Source: Halalkalibacter krulwichiae
GTDB taxonomy: Bacteria; Bacillota; Bacilli; Bacillales; Bacillaceae_D
Direction: 5' to 3'
Assembly (NCBI RefSeq): GCF_002109385.1
Contig: NZ_CP020814.1
Coordinates: 2,379,501 to 2,443,500, forward strand
DNA length: 64,000 nt
The position numbers were made by a program, and so were the translations under genes. The notes beneath the pieces were generated by a model. It was not told the DNA's origin. It saw only the letters and a program-made list of their open reading frames with translations, and ran no database searches. Of this stretch, positions 37,111 through 47,963 are shown in pieces. The first letter of the stretch is position 1; each line of letters opens with the position of its first letter.

Positions 37111-37632
37111 GTGCTTTTAACAAGACTTGGGGCTGATTCTATTAAAAAGGACCCAGAGGAGTTAGAGCAAAATTTAGAAGAACTAGAATTTCAAGTATTT
37201 CGAATGCAAGAAAACATGAAAGAAATCGCCAAAAGATGGCAAATTCTAGGGATTGAACAAACTATAAAAGAAAAATGGGTGATTGTGTCCATTGTAGATG
37301 ACGGCCATGTCTGTAAAATCATGCTAAATGACTGCGAGTCTGCATTCCGCGGAAGCTGGGACTACTCCATTCAGGCAAAATATGAAAACCAATCAACGAT
37401 TTTCATAGGCGACATTAAAGGCGAAGAAAATAAAGGCTACGGCTCGATCTGCATGGATTATTTGAAAGAGCATGCACAAGAACAAAACGTCCAATACATC
37501 AAAGGCGACCTCGCCAAACGTGACTTTGACCATCTTGACAGACTCATCCATTTTTATGAAAAGCATGATTTTGATGTTGAGGTTGATTATGAAGATCAAT
37601 CCGGTGAGATTATTTGGAATTCACGTTATTAA
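37111..37632 (+). CDS. GNAT-like acetyltransferase domain protein
   Basis: A 173-residue protein. After a charged helix (about 15-55) comes a C-terminal half with GNAT-like features: FIGDIKGEENKGYGSICMDY (acetyl-CoA loop plus helix) and FYEKHDFDVEVDYED at the end. Substrate unknown. A GTG start at 37111 is preferred because AGAGGAG lies 8 bases upstream; the ATG ten codons earlier lacks one. The last bases of the gene and its hairpin are partly repeated at 38759-38808. Confidence 0.65.
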   Translation: MLLTRLGADSIKKDPEELEQNLEELEFQVFRMQENMKEIAKRWQILGIEQTIKEKWVIVSIVDDGHVCKIMLNDCESAFRGSWDYSIQAKYENQSTIFIGDIKGEENKGYGSICMDYLKEHAQEQNVQYIKGDLAKRDFDHLDRLIHFYEKHDFDVEVDYEDQSGEIIWNSRY

Positions 37633-37676
37633 TGAAATGATTTAAAAGGGTCATATTCGACCTCTTGGGTCATACA
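37606..37676 (+). repeat. Direct repeat, left copy (gene 3' end plus hairpin)
   Basis: GAGATTATTTGGAAT (37606-37620) and, 16 bases on, a hairpin block (AATGATTTAAAAGGGTC...GACCTCTTGGGTCAT) recur at 38759-38808, where the two are fused. The left copy includes the last codons of the acetyltransferase-like gene. Confidence 0.7.
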
Positions 37677-38176
37677 TGCAAGTAATCAAATTACAAACTA
37701 GATAAAAAATTAGCTAAAGCTTTTATCTAGTAAATCGCGGCTTTTTTTATAGTTAAAGTAGCCTGTCCATAAATACCAAAAGTTGTTCGAATGTCTTTAT
37801 GTCAAAGTCTCTTGAACGAACAACTTTTGGGTTAATACGCTTGTTAAGTAAATAAGTTTTGCGTATGTCCCAAACCGTAAAACTTATGCGCCATTTCAGA
37901 TTAATTTCCTATTTAAGTTATAGCCTTAAACTTTTCATCATTATTACCATGCCCACCCCAACACCGCTAGAAAACTCTTGTTTCTCCATAGCTCCTTGCG
38001 ATTAACTGTGAATCATTTGCTTTATTTTATGACAATTGATCATCTGTTATATCCTATTTAACCTTCCAACACAGTAAAATTTCACCTTAAAAGCCCATGT
38101 ATTTTGATTTCAGATTATCCAATGAATAATTCTCCCTCTTCAGTTGATAATACAATGAGAATAGGAGGAATTACTT
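37677..38176. other. Gene-free segment with a long hairpin
   Basis: This 500-base gap has no credible gene. It contains a hairpin with a perfect 14-bp stem (CCAAAAGTTGTTCG at 37776-37789, complement at 37817-37830, 27-base loop) lacking a T-run. A T-rich terminator-like stretch lies at about 37712-37750. It precedes the CBO0543-like gene and may be part of inserted DNA. Confidence 0.4.
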
Positions 38177-38647
38177 ATGATTGAACGCTCCATAATTAGA
38201 TTCGGTTTTATTTTCGGTATTATATCGATAATTACTTTATTTAAAAAGCCATCGGTTAAAATTTGGTTTCCTTTATATATAATTAACTGTATTGTAAATT
38301 ACATATTTGACAAAATTCTAGTGGAAACAAAACAAGTAGAATATCCAATAAGGTTCATGCCAAAAACGTTCAAAATAAATGTAGTTTACTTAGTCTGCCC
38401 TTTCTTATCAATTTGGTATTGTCAATCAACATATAACTCTAGACTAACTGGATTAATAAGTAAGCTTATACTTTTCGCTACTCCTCAAGCCATTTATGAA
38501 ATTTTACTTGAGAGGAAAACAGATACACTTAAATTCAAAGGTAGTTGGAAATGGTTGTACTCATTCTTCCTAGTTTTTGTAGTGAAAATTATTTCTAGAG
38601 GCTTACTCGAAGTAATTAAAAAATCTCCAACCAGTAAAAGTACTTAA
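38177..38647 (+). CDS. CBO0543-type membrane protein
   Basis: A 156-residue membrane protein with about four helices (RFGFIFGIISIITLF, VKIWFPLYIINCIVNYIFD, INVVYLVCPFLSIWY, LYSFFLVFVVKIIS). It resembles the 'CBO0543 family' of short Firmicute membrane proteins of unknown function, often found in several copies per genome. AGGAGG lies 8 bases before the ATG. It sits inside a 1.1-kb segment bounded by direct repeats. Confidence 0.75.
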   Translation: MIERSIIRFGFIFGIISIITLFKKPSVKIWFPLYIINCIVNYIFDKILVETKQVEYPIRFMPKTFKINVVYLVCPFLSIWYCQSTYNSRLTGLISKLILFATPQAIYEILLERKTDTLKFKGSWKWLYSFFLVFVVKIISRGLLEVIKKSPTSKST

Positions 38648-38758
38648 TTCAAGCGCTTGATGTCAACCTTTTGAAAGCTTCTACAAATTAAAGTAGTCAT
38701 GATGAAAAAACTCATGTTAAAATGTTGAATTTTAGTCAATTCGGGAAATTGCCCATCT

Positions 38759-38816
38759 GAGATTATTTGGAATGATTCAAAAGGTCATATCGACCTCTTG
38801 GATCATTTTTTTGTCA
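38759..38816 (+). repeat. Direct repeat, right copy, with terminator hairpin
   Basis: GAGATTATTTGGAATGATTC.. repeats the 3' end of the acetyltransferase-like gene. It continues into a 16-bp hairpin (AATGATTCAAAAGGTC / GACCTCTTGGATCATT, two G-T pairs) and a seven-T run, so this copy has a complete terminator while the left copy has no T-run. Confidence 0.75.
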
Positions 38817-38836
38817 TGCTTTAGAGGAGTTGGTTG

Positions 38837-39316
38837 TCAAAATAATTTAATTCTTTTTTTGGGGGTAAGTAAATGACTGACAGTTCCTGTGATTAATCCG
38901 AGAATAGCTCCACCTAACACTTCTTCAGGTAAGTGTCCCAACCTCTCACGCAGTTTATCCGTGCGTGCTTTGCTCATTATTTGATCTTTGTGCAGACCAG
39001 TTAATTCCTCAAGCTCAAGGTCCATCTCATTTACTTTTATTGTTAATTCTCCTGTTTGCCTTCTTATTCCTTGAGCATCGTACATAACAATTAACCCGAA
39101 AACAGTTGATAATGCAAAGTCAACTGAAGAAATGCCCCTTTCTAATGCCACAAAAGTAGCTAGGGCTGTAACACCTGCTGAGTGTGAGCTAGGCATACCT
39201 CCAGTTTCAACCAGAAGCTTTGGCTCCCACTCCCCTGTTTGTGCCTTATTTATTGGAATCTTCAACACTTGTGCAATTCCGATTGTGGCTAATGCTGTTA
39301 TCATTGGACGATTCAT
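38837..39316 (-). CDS. yuiD: YuiD-like divergent PAP2-family membrane protein
   Basis: A 159-residue membrane protein of the DUF212/YuiD family, a divergent acid phosphatase/vanadium-haloperoxidase relative. The core GGMPSSHSAGVTALATFVAL near 39-60 carries the Ser-His of PAP2 motif 2, and MYDAQGIRRQTGE near 77-90 is family-typical. Substrate and function are unknown. The ATG at 39316 follows GAGAGGTGAG. Confidence 0.88.
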   Translation of the reverse strand: MNRPMITALATIGIAQVLKIPINKAQTGEWEPKLLVETGGMPSSHSAGVTALATFVALERGISSVDFALSTVFGLIVMYDAQGIRRQTGELTIKVNEMDLELEELTGLHKDQIMSKARTDKLRERLGHLPEEVLGGAILGLITGTVSHLLTPKKRIKLF

Positions 39317-39448
39317 CAATCTCACCTCTCCCTTATCGTGTGAAGACGTAATAAGAAGTATTCATAATGCTTTATTTCAAAAATTAGAAAAAGCTGATGC
39401 AAAAGGGAATTTTTGTTGCAGCAGCTTTCTTTATTCATTCTTCTTTTC

Positions 39449-40324
39449 TTACTTATTTCTTTTTCTTTTGTATAAGAATAGAATCGTTAAAACGAATAGC
39501 AAAAGAAAGACTGGACTAAGACCAATCAAAAAGACAACTGCATTTGAAGAAAAGCTAATGAACCCATTTATTGTTTGAATGAAAAGTTTTTTTGACCTTT
39601 CCCAAGTGTTAAGATGATTTCCTTGTATACGAGCCGAGAGCTTATCTTCACGTATGGAAATCGTAAGTGTCGAGAATTCAACTTGATTTTCAATATATTG
39701 CTTCCTTCCTACTAACTGTTCTATTTCTTCTTGAACTCTCGCTAATTCATTTGAAATATTCAATAAATCCTCTGTATTATTAGCTGATTCCATAAATCCA
39801 AGTAGTCTTTCTTCCACTACGTGTTTCGATTTTAACCTTGATTCTATATCAACATATTCTTCTGTTACATCCATTCCATTTGTTTGCTGCTCAAGAACCT
39901 TCCACTTATCTTCTAATTGCGTAAGCATTGGTTGAAATTCTGTTTTCGGTACCCGAACATCGAGTGTCCCTATGAGGTCACCACTATCCATTTCTTGATG
40001 AGAGGAGTGTATAATATAGCCCCCCATTTTTTCAACATTTTTTTCTATTTCGTTCTTAGCGTGCCAATAATCTTGAACTTCAACTAACACATTGCCTTGA
40101 TACGTGACCATACGATCTTCCGAATTACTGTTTTCAGTCCTTAAAATCGTTTCTGATTCAAAAACTTCGTGCTCTTCTGAGCTAATGGAATGATCTAATG
40201 TAGCTAAATCTGGTTCAGCAAAAAATTCAGGGCTTGTTGATTTTCCTTGGTTACTGCATCCCCCAACGACAAATACTATTGCTATTGTTATTGTAACCAA
40301 AATGAGTTTCCACCAAATACGCAT
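39449..40324 (-). CDS. DUF4349 lipoprotein
   Basis: A 291-residue lipoprotein: N-terminal signal with lipobox VVGGCSN (Cys near 22), DUF4349 domain about 70-255 with DVRVPKTEFQPMLTQLE, YVDIESRLKSKHVVEERL and a helical ELARVQEEIEQLVGRKQYIE stretch. A C-terminal membrane helix (about 262-285) and a basic end KRKRNK follow. The family is widespread and uncharacterised. The ATG at 40324 follows GAGGTGAG by 4 bases. Divergent from the next gene. Confidence 0.88.
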   Translation of the reverse strand: MRIWWKLILVTITIAIVFVVGGCSNQGKSTSPEFFAEPDLATLDHSISSEEHEVFESETILRTENSNSEDRMVTYQGNVLVEVQDYWHAKNEIEKNVEKMGGYIIHSSHQEMDSGDLIGTLDVRVPKTEFQPMLTQLEDKWKVLEQQTNGMDVTEEYVDIESRLKSKHVVEERLLGFMESANNTEDLLNISNELARVQEEIEQLVGRKQYIENQVEFSTLTISIREDKLSARIQGNHLNTWERSKKLFIQTINGFISFSSNAVVFLIGLSPVFLLLFVLTILFLYKRKRNK

Positions 40325-40414
40325 TGATCTCACCTCTATTTTTTAATGAGACGTTTTCACAAACTAAATGGTTACATGATACGTACTTTATTCTAACTAC
40401 TGGAGTGAAATAAA

Positions 40415-41953
40415 TTGGAGATTGTTGAACAAGTTACCCATTTACAAGTCATTAATCAGTTTTGGATTCTATTGTTTTTTCTTGTTCCAATGGTATTAAT
40501 TTCTCGAACAATTGTTGCCGGAACGAGATTCTCACCTGTACTAATCATTGTTATATTTGGATTATTACTCGGTTTTATCTTAGTTTCTGTAGGCATCGCT
40601 TCCCCTGGCTTACTCGAGTTTCCATTTGTTGACCTTATGTCTAGAACAACCATTATTGCCTTAATCGTCTCCTTCTTCGTTGGAGGACAAGAGCTACGAA
40701 AGATTTTAGGCAACATTGAGCTTGAAGTTGATGATATTGTTGTACCTTCAGATGAGGAAACGTTATTAGGGACGAGTCGTACTCAATTAATTTTTATCAT
40801 TAGAGCCTTTTTCCTACTACTTGGAATTGAAGGCTTTACTCGGATGATCTTACAAGGTCAGAATGCAGATGGCCTTGCCAATTACAACCCCCTAATTGCT
40901 TACATCGGTATCGTATTAGCAATTATCTTAATTGATAATCGCGCGCAAATAAAAGATAAACATCTCTATATACGAAAAGGTCTTATAGAGCTTGGTTTAA
41001 TTATTATCATCTTACTAGTTTCCTTTTATATTGCTGAGTGGTTTCAGTCAATCATTGCACTTCCACAAATCTTCTTTGCAATGATGATCTCTGCAGCTTT
41101 AGGAGCTATTTTTCACCAATGGACTTTTGGCCCAACAGTCCGTTCCCTTCTTTTTGCTGGAATACCAGTGGTATTAGCTGCAAACTTTATGGTAGGTGGG
41201 TCCCGAATTGGAGATGCATTTACTATTGAAGGAATGAACTCGGTTCTCTTTTACGGTTTCTTCGGTCAATTGTTCTGGATGTTTGGCGGTATTTCTTTAG
41301 TTATGTTATTCGCAAAGACGACTCACACACGCAACTTAGCGCCAGGTATGGCAGGTTCATTATCTCATTCTGGTTTAACAGGTGCTTGTACAGCTGGTGA
41401 CTTTGGTCAAGTAGCAGCAAAGCGAGCACCGATCATGATTAACATCCCGTTCTTTGGACATATTTTTGTATTTTCAATCTTAGCTATTAGTGCAGAAAGA
41501 GGATCTTTGTGGGTCGTTCCAACAGTGGTTCTCGTTCTAATTGGAATCGCTTTAACGGGATTATCACTTTTTCACTTAAGAAAAGCTGAAAACGAGGATA
41601 GGAAAGAAGTAAAAGCACTTATGCAATTTTCATTTGGATGGCAGATTTGTGCCGTTTTTGGGGGACTAGCGCTGTTAAGTTTAAGCCAAATGTCTTTTGA
41701 TTATTCCGCTATGGCTCAAACATCAGCCATTTCTCACTTCGGTCTTTTTGCTGCAATACAAGGTGGGATGTTTGGAACAGATGCTGCATTGCTTATCCCT
41801 TTTATTTTCTCAATGCCATTTCTAGTCCATCCACTTGTGTTTTATATGTTTGGGAAAGCAATGGAATTAGACGGAGAAATGCCTAAGAAGCCTGTATACA
41901 CGTTGGCCATAATTGGTGTTGTAGGGATCGCTTATGCTATTTTTCTAACGTAG
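40415..41953 (+). CDS. Large unknown polytopic membrane protein
   Basis: A 512-residue protein with about 13 hydrophobic helices and a short acidic cytosolic loop near 100-118 (IELEVDDIVVPSDEE). A conserved-looking central loop THTRNLAPGMAGSLSHSGL continues with TGACTAGDFGQVAAKRAP near 305-342, between helices. It has the look of a transporter but I do not recognise a family. TTG start at 40415 with GGAGTG 8 bases upstream. It stands alone between a divergent lipoprotein gene and the SCP2 gene. Confidence 0.8.
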   Translation: MEIVEQVTHLQVINQFWILLFFLVPMVLISRTIVAGTRFSPVLIIVIFGLLLGFILVSVGIASPGLLEFPFVDLMSRTTIIALIVSFFVGGQELRKILGNIELEVDDIVVPSDEETLLGTSRTQLIFIIRAFFLLLGIEGFTRMILQGQNADGLANYNPLIAYIGIVLAIILIDNRAQIKDKHLYIRKGLIELGLIIIILLVSFYIAEWFQSIIALPQIFFAMMISAALGAIFHQWTFGPTVRSLLFAGIPVVLAANFMVGGSRIGDAFTIEGMNSVLFYGFFGQLFWMFGGISLVMLFAKTTHTRNLAPGMAGSLSHSGLTGACTAGDFGQVAAKRAPIMINIPFFGHIFVFSILAISAERGSLWVVPTVVLVLIGIALTGLSLFHLRKAENEDRKEVKALMQFSFGWQICAVFGGLALLSLSQMSFDYSAMAQTSAISHFGLFAAIQGGMFGTDAALLIPFIFSMPFLVHPLVFYMFGKAMELDGEMPKKPVYTLAIIGVVGIAYAIFLT

Positions 41954-42004
41954 TCTCATTAACAGGGGAGGCAATCAACTAACTTAGCCTCCCTTTTTGA
42001 TTTA

Positions 42005-42337
42005 TTATACCGATTGATAGCTTTTGACAATTTCTTGCAGTTTCAAGGCTAAACCTACTTTACCATCTACCTTTAATTGGCCAGTCATAAAAGCCATCGT
42101 TGCATTTAAATCATTATTTAACAATTTTGATAAATGTTTTCTAGAAAGCTTCAAAGAAACATCAGCTTGATTTGGAGTACCTTCATGAATAAGGGCTTTG
42201 CCCTCTTTTAATTGAATTTGAAAGAAGTCTCCTTCCGTTAATTCTAATTGAAAAATACGATCCTTCTCAGCTTGAATATGTTCTGGATTTGCATTTACCC
42301 TTGTAATAAATTGATTTAATTCAGTTATACTACTCAC
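42005..42337 (-). CDS. SCP2 sterol-transfer domain protein
   Basis: A 110-residue stand-alone SCP2 (sterol carrier) domain: IFQLELTEGDFFQIQLKEGK, ADVSLKLSRKHLSKLL and MTGQLKVDGKVGLALKLQEI are the usual strands and helix. In bacteria such domains bind lipids or fatty acyl groups; role unknown. GTG start at 42337 is placed by AAGGAGGTG, 6 bases upstream. Confidence 0.88.
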   Translation of the reverse strand: MSSITELNQFITRVNANPEHIQAEKDRIFQLELTEGDFFQIQLKEGKALIHEGTPNQADVSLKLSRKHLSKLLNNDLNATMAFMTGQLKVDGKVGLALKLQEIVKSYQSV

Positions 42338-42469
42338 CTTTCCCACCTCCTTCTCACACTTCTTTCTATATCAAGTTATTCGCTAATGATGTAAGCGATT
42401 CCTTTTTTGTTGATGTATAACATTTGCAAGGTAAGCAATAGTAAAATAGACAGGAGGTATAAACTTTTT

Positions 42470-42577
42470 ATGGAAACAATGAGACTACTTCAGTACATTT
42501 GTTCAATTCTAGGTACAGGATGTTTAGTTTTCACTTATATTCAAATGGCTAAAAAAAACAAACGTGAGAAAGGGTGA
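42470..42577 (+). CDS. 35-residue single-helix membrane peptide
   Basis: ATG at 42470 with a strong AGGAGGT about 10 bases upstream; TGA at 42575-42577. The product has one hydrophobic helix (LLQYICSILGTGCLVFTYI) and a very basic tail ending KKNKREKG, the layout of small stress or sporulation membrane peptides. A hairpin AGAAAGGG/CCCTTTCT overlaps the stop and could terminate it. No family recognised. Confidence 0.55.
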   Translation: METMRLLQYICSILGTGCLVFTYIQMAKKNKREKG

Positions 42578-42592
42578 TTCTCCCTTTCTAAT

Positions 42593-42638
42593 AAAAAGAG
42601 CTGAATTAGAGGTCCCTCCCTCTAATTCAGCTCTTTTT
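42593..42638. terminator. Strong bidirectional terminator
   Basis: Perfect 19-bp stem AAAAAGAGCTGAATTAGAG with its complement, 8-base loop, A/T-rich arms serving both strands; it ends degV-like gene transcription. Confidence 0.88.
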
Positions 42639-42647
42639 CAACTGCTA

Positions 42648-43496
42648 TTAGCTTTCATCTGTATAGTACATTAACGCGATCGCCCCAGGACCAGTATGTG
42701 TACTAATAACCGGAGATGTCTCCGTAATTGTCACAGGGATAGAGTTAATTTGTTGTAACGCATCTTTTAACTTATTCGCTAAAGCATCCGCTTCAACTTG
42801 AGCAATACCAATCGCTTTCACCTTTAATCCCTTTGTCTCCTCAATAAATTGCTTCTTATAATATTCAATTGCTTGCATATGTGTACGCACCTTGGTAACA
42901 GGAGTATATACCCCATCTGCTAAAGAAGCGATTGGCTTAATACGAAGGAGAGATCCTAACATTGCTTTCCCTCGGCCAATTCGTCCACCTTTTGCTAAAT
43001 ACTCTAATGTATCGACCATAATATAAAGGGACGAGTGTTTTCTTATCTCTTCAAGACGGTCGACGATTTCTTCTAGACTTCGACCTTCTAGAGCCATTTC
43101 AGCTGCCTCAATGACTTGAAATCCTAAAGCATGAGAGATATATTTAGAATTAATAACAGTGATTTGGTCACCTACTAAATCAGCACCCGCTTTTGCTGAA
43201 TTAACAGTCCCACTCATTCCCTCTGTTAAATGGATGGAGATAATATGGCTCGTACCAGGTTCTGCTAACAATTTTCGATAGGTTGCTTCAAATGAACCAG
43301 CAGAAGGTTGTGAACTTTTAGGTAATTCGTCAGAAGAAGTAAGCAACTTTACAAATTCTTTTTTTGTAATGTCTACTCCATCTAGATACGTTTGTCCTCC
43401 AACGGAGATGGACAATGGAACTACTTCTATTTTGTATTTCTTTATTAATTCATCTGATAAATCACATGTTGAATCGGTTACAATTTTTATTGTCAT
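42648..43496 (-). CDS. DegV family fatty-acid-binding protein
   Basis: A 282-residue DegV/FakB-type protein. It has IVTDSTCDLS at 4-13, KSSQPSAGSFEATYRKL near 59-75, LTEGMSGTVNSA near 92-103, and GRIGRGKAMLGSLLRIKPI near 172-190. Such proteins bind one fatty acid and, as FakB, present it to FakA kinase. No fakA is in this window, so the exact partner is not shown. AAAGGGG precedes the ATG. Confidence 0.92.
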   Translation of the reverse strand: MTIKIVTDSTCDLSDELIKKYKIEVVPLSISVGGQTYLDGVDITKKEFVKLLTSSDELPKSSQPSAGSFEATYRKLLAEPGTSHIISIHLTEGMSGTVNSAKAGADLVGDQITVINSKYISHALGFQVIEAAEMALEGRSLEEIVDRLEEIRKHSSLYIMVDTLEYLAKGGRIGRGKAMLGSLLRIKPIASLADGVYTPVTKVRTHMQAIEYYKKQFIEETKGLKVKAIGIAQVEADALANKLKDALQQINSIPVTITETSPVISTHTGPGAIALMYYTDES

Positions 43497-43603
43497 ACAC
43501 TACATTCCCCTTTTAAAATTAAATCCAAATTCTCTAAAACCCTTTCCATAGCAATAACTTGTTTTATCATACCACAGTTTAAATTGATGGTGATATTGAA
43601 AAG

Positions 43604-45724
43604 CTACTTACCTAATGTAAAACGAATGTCTAAATACGTAATATGATCAGGTAATGCCTCCTTAATTGGCTTTAGTCGTTCGCTCCCTATCTGTTCTACA
43701 ACTTCAAGTATAAGCTTACGAGCTTCCTCTTCTACATATTGTTCAAGAATAAGTTCAAATCCCTCTTCTTGGGCTTTTAATAAATGCTTTATAATGGTTT
43801 GCTCTGTCAAGGATAATGTTTTAGCTAACTGTTCTACACTTTCTCCTTTCTGAAAATGCTTTGCCGTTTCCAAGTATTGACCAGCTTTTCTTTTGTTCCC
43901 AAGTGAGGGCTTTGATGATGATGATTGCTGATCGATTTGTGGCTTTTTGTCTTTAAAAATAGCAAGTAAATTTAAAAAGGCTTGTCCATATTTTTCTTGT
44001 TTTTGTTCACCAACCCCAGAAATATTTGAAAATTCCTCATTCGTTAATGGGATATAACGACTCATTTCTCGTAATGTTTTATCTGAAAAGACCATATAAG
44101 GTGGGATGTTATTCTCTGAAGAAAGCTGCTTACGTAAGTCACGTAGTGCCTCAAACACATCATCTTGTTGATCTGGCTCAACTTCAGTCATCGTTTCCAT
44201 TACAAAAACGTGTTGCTCTCCTAACAATACTTGTATCGCTTTTTCTGTAAGCTGTATTGTTGGATAACTAGTTCCCACGAGTAATAAATAACCTTCTGCT
44301 AGTAACAAATCTATAAATTCTGCAACGTTCTTTTGTGATAAATGACTTAACAATCCGTAAGTTGTGGTCGTTGTTAAATTCATCTGTTTTATTTTTTGGT
44401 TATTCGATCCAACTAAGATCTGTGCAATGATCGTCTTTCCAAATCGTTCTCTTGTTCTTTTCACTGTAGAGAAAACCATTTGAGCCTCTTTTGTTTTATC
44501 GATCTTCTCACCTGTTTGTAGACAATTCGAACATTTTCCACATGTCTTATCCGTGTCGTCACCAAAGTAATGTAAGATATACTGCTGCAAGCAACGTTCA
44601 GTATGACAAAGAGCAGTCATTTGCTGAAGTTTCTTATACTCCATTTCTTGGCGCGTTTCATTTCGGTTAGATTGTTCTATAAGAAATGTTTGAGTTCTGA
44701 CATCTTGAGGACTAAATAGGAGAATACATTCACTTTCTTCACCATCACGGCCGGCCCGTCCTGCTTCTTGATAATATGCTTCAATAGTACGAGGGATATT
44801 GTAATGAAGCACATATCGTACGTTCGATTTATCAATCCCCATTCCAAAAGCATTTGTCGCAACAATGATTTTAATCTCATCATGAATAAATGCTTCTTGA
44901 CTTCTTGACCGTTCTACTTCACTCATTCCGCCATGGTAAGCCGCAACGTCCAATCCTTGCTCTTTTAATTGTTGATAAATTTGCTCAACTTCCTTACGTG
45001 TTGAAGCATAAATGATTCCTGAATCTTTATTTTTTTTCGAGATGTAGGTATTAATAAATTGCTTTTTATTAATACCTTTCCTCACTTTGAACGTTAAGTT
45101 TGCTCTTTCAAATCCTGTTTTAACAACTTGCTCCTTATTGATTTGTAAATATTCTTGTAAATCTTGGCATACTTGTTCAGTTGCTGTTGCTGTTAAGGCA
45201 AGAACCGTTGGGCTTTGTTTTAGTTCCTGTAACCAACTGGTTATGGATAGGTAACTCGGGCGAAAATCATGTCCCCACTGTGACATACAGTGTGCTTCGT
45301 CAATTGCCACCAGAGAAATGTTCACTGAATTGATAAGTTGTTTAAATTGCATTTGATCAAGTCGTTCAGGTGCAACATAAATTAACTTATATTCTCCTTC
45401 TCGTATTTTAGTTTGTCTCTTTCGTTCTTCTTCTACACTAAGCGTACTATTTAAATAAGTAGCAGGAATATTCAACTCCATTAATGCATCAACCTGATCT
45501 TTCATCAATGAAATCAAAGGTGAAATAACAAGTGTAACACCTGGATTCACTAATGCTGGAACCTGGTAACAGAGCGACTTGCCACCACCAGTTGGCATGA
45601 TACCAATTGTATCTTTCCCCTGAAGTACTAACTGGATGATGTTTAATTGTCCTTCTCTAAAAGAATGATATCCATATATTGAACGAAGCTTTTCTTGTGC
45701 TTGTTCAAGCAAATTCATACTCAT
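43604..45724 (-). CDS. recQ: RecQ-family DNA helicase
   Basis: A 706-residue 3'-5' DNA helicase: Walker A MPTGGGKSLCYQ near 44, DEAH box AIDEAHCMSQWGHDFRPSY near 141, motif VI QEAGRAGRDGEESE near 318. The RQC zinc site uses CLQQYILHYFG..CGKCSNC near 375-400. An HRDC domain follows (about 510-590, KTLREMSRYIPL). A C-terminal helix-turn-helix (about 625-660, SVEQLAKTLSLTEQTIIKHL) completes it. All three accessory modules make this the long RecQ form used in fork repair, not short RecS. AAGGGGGAG precedes the first ATG by 5 bases. Confidence 0.93.
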   Translation of the reverse strand: MSMNLLEQAQEKLRSIYGYHSFREGQLNIIQLVLQGKDTIGIMPTGGGKSLCYQVPALVNPGVTLVISPLISLMKDQVDALMELNIPATYLNSTLSVEEERKRQTKIREGEYKLIYVAPERLDQMQFKQLINSVNISLVAIDEAHCMSQWGHDFRPSYLSITSWLQELKQSPTVLALTATATEQVCQDLQEYLQINKEQVVKTGFERANLTFKVRKGINKKQFINTYISKKNKDSGIIYASTRKEVEQIYQQLKEQGLDVAAYHGGMSEVERSRSQEAFIHDEIKIIVATNAFGMGIDKSNVRYVLHYNIPRTIEAYYQEAGRAGRDGEESECILLFSPQDVRTQTFLIEQSNRNETRQEMEYKKLQQMTALCHTERCLQQYILHYFGDDTDKTCGKCSNCLQTGEKIDKTKEAQMVFSTVKRTRERFGKTIIAQILVGSNNQKIKQMNLTTTTTYGLLSHLSQKNVAEFIDLLLAEGYLLLVGTSYPTIQLTEKAIQVLLGEQHVFVMETMTEVEPDQQDDVFEALRDLRKQLSSENNIPPYMVFSDKTLREMSRYIPLTNEEFSNISGVGEQKQEKYGQAFLNLLAIFKDKKPQIDQQSSSSKPSLGNKRKAGQYLETAKHFQKGESVEQLAKTLSLTEQTIIKHLLKAQEEGFELILEQYVEEEARKLILEVVEQIGSERLKPIKEALPDHITYLDIRFTLGK

Positions 45725-45798
45725 TCCTACTCCCCCTTCTTGAATTGATACAGCAGGTCTTGGATAACTTATAAATAAAATTTAATTGAGGTGATATT

Positions 45799-46062
45799 AT
45801 GAATATGACGTTAAAACAAAAGAACACGATTTGTTTAGTAATTGTTTCACTCATTATGTTAGCACCAATATTTATTACAATGTTTACTGATGTAAGATTT
45901 AATTCCGCGATTAGGATATTTCCACTGGATTTTTCCTTATATTTTGCCGTTTTATTAGGAGCCATTATTGTAAATTACTCCATGAGGTCGACAAAATTGT
46001 TAACAGTAACAATGCTAGCAACTGTTGGCGGACTAGCTGTCTATTTTTTTTGGTTCATCTAA
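45799..46062 (+). CDS. Small three-helix membrane protein, unknown
   Basis: An 87-residue protein almost entirely hydrophobic: helices ICLVIVSLIMLAPIFITMF, FSLYFAVLLGAIIVNY and LLTVTMLATVGGLAVYFFW separated by short polar turns. GAGGTG lies 6 bases before the ATG. Divergent from recQ. No family recognised. The ~290-base gap after it contains the ykpA promoter and no gene. Confidence 0.65.
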   Translation: MNMTLKQKNTICLVIVSLIMLAPIFITMFTDVRFNSAIRIFPLDFSLYFAVLLGAIIVNYSMRSTKLLTVTMLATVGGLAVYFFWFI

Positions 46063-46308
46063 TTAAATGTCCATCGTAACATGTTCTCTATAGACGGTCG
46101 AGCTTTTTCACATGTTTGCAATAGCATCTTAACTATTAATTTGTTGCCCTTAGATCAACATAAATTTAGTTTAAAAAGTTCTTCTGAACAGACCACTTTT
46201 TAATATAACTATTTTTCTTCAATGGTTCGACGACAATTTGAAGGAAAATAGCTTAGAAAAAAGAAAAGAATGAAAAAAAGGTTAGAAAACTAGCCCCAAT
46301 GTCCACAA

Positions 46309-47948
<1,640 letters not shown>

Positions 47949-47963
47949 ATCCTCTTATTAACT

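Noticed and set aside
37606..38816. Complete insertion sequence between the direct repeats
   Set aside because: No transposase, no terminal inverted repeats at the repeat boundaries and no short target duplication.
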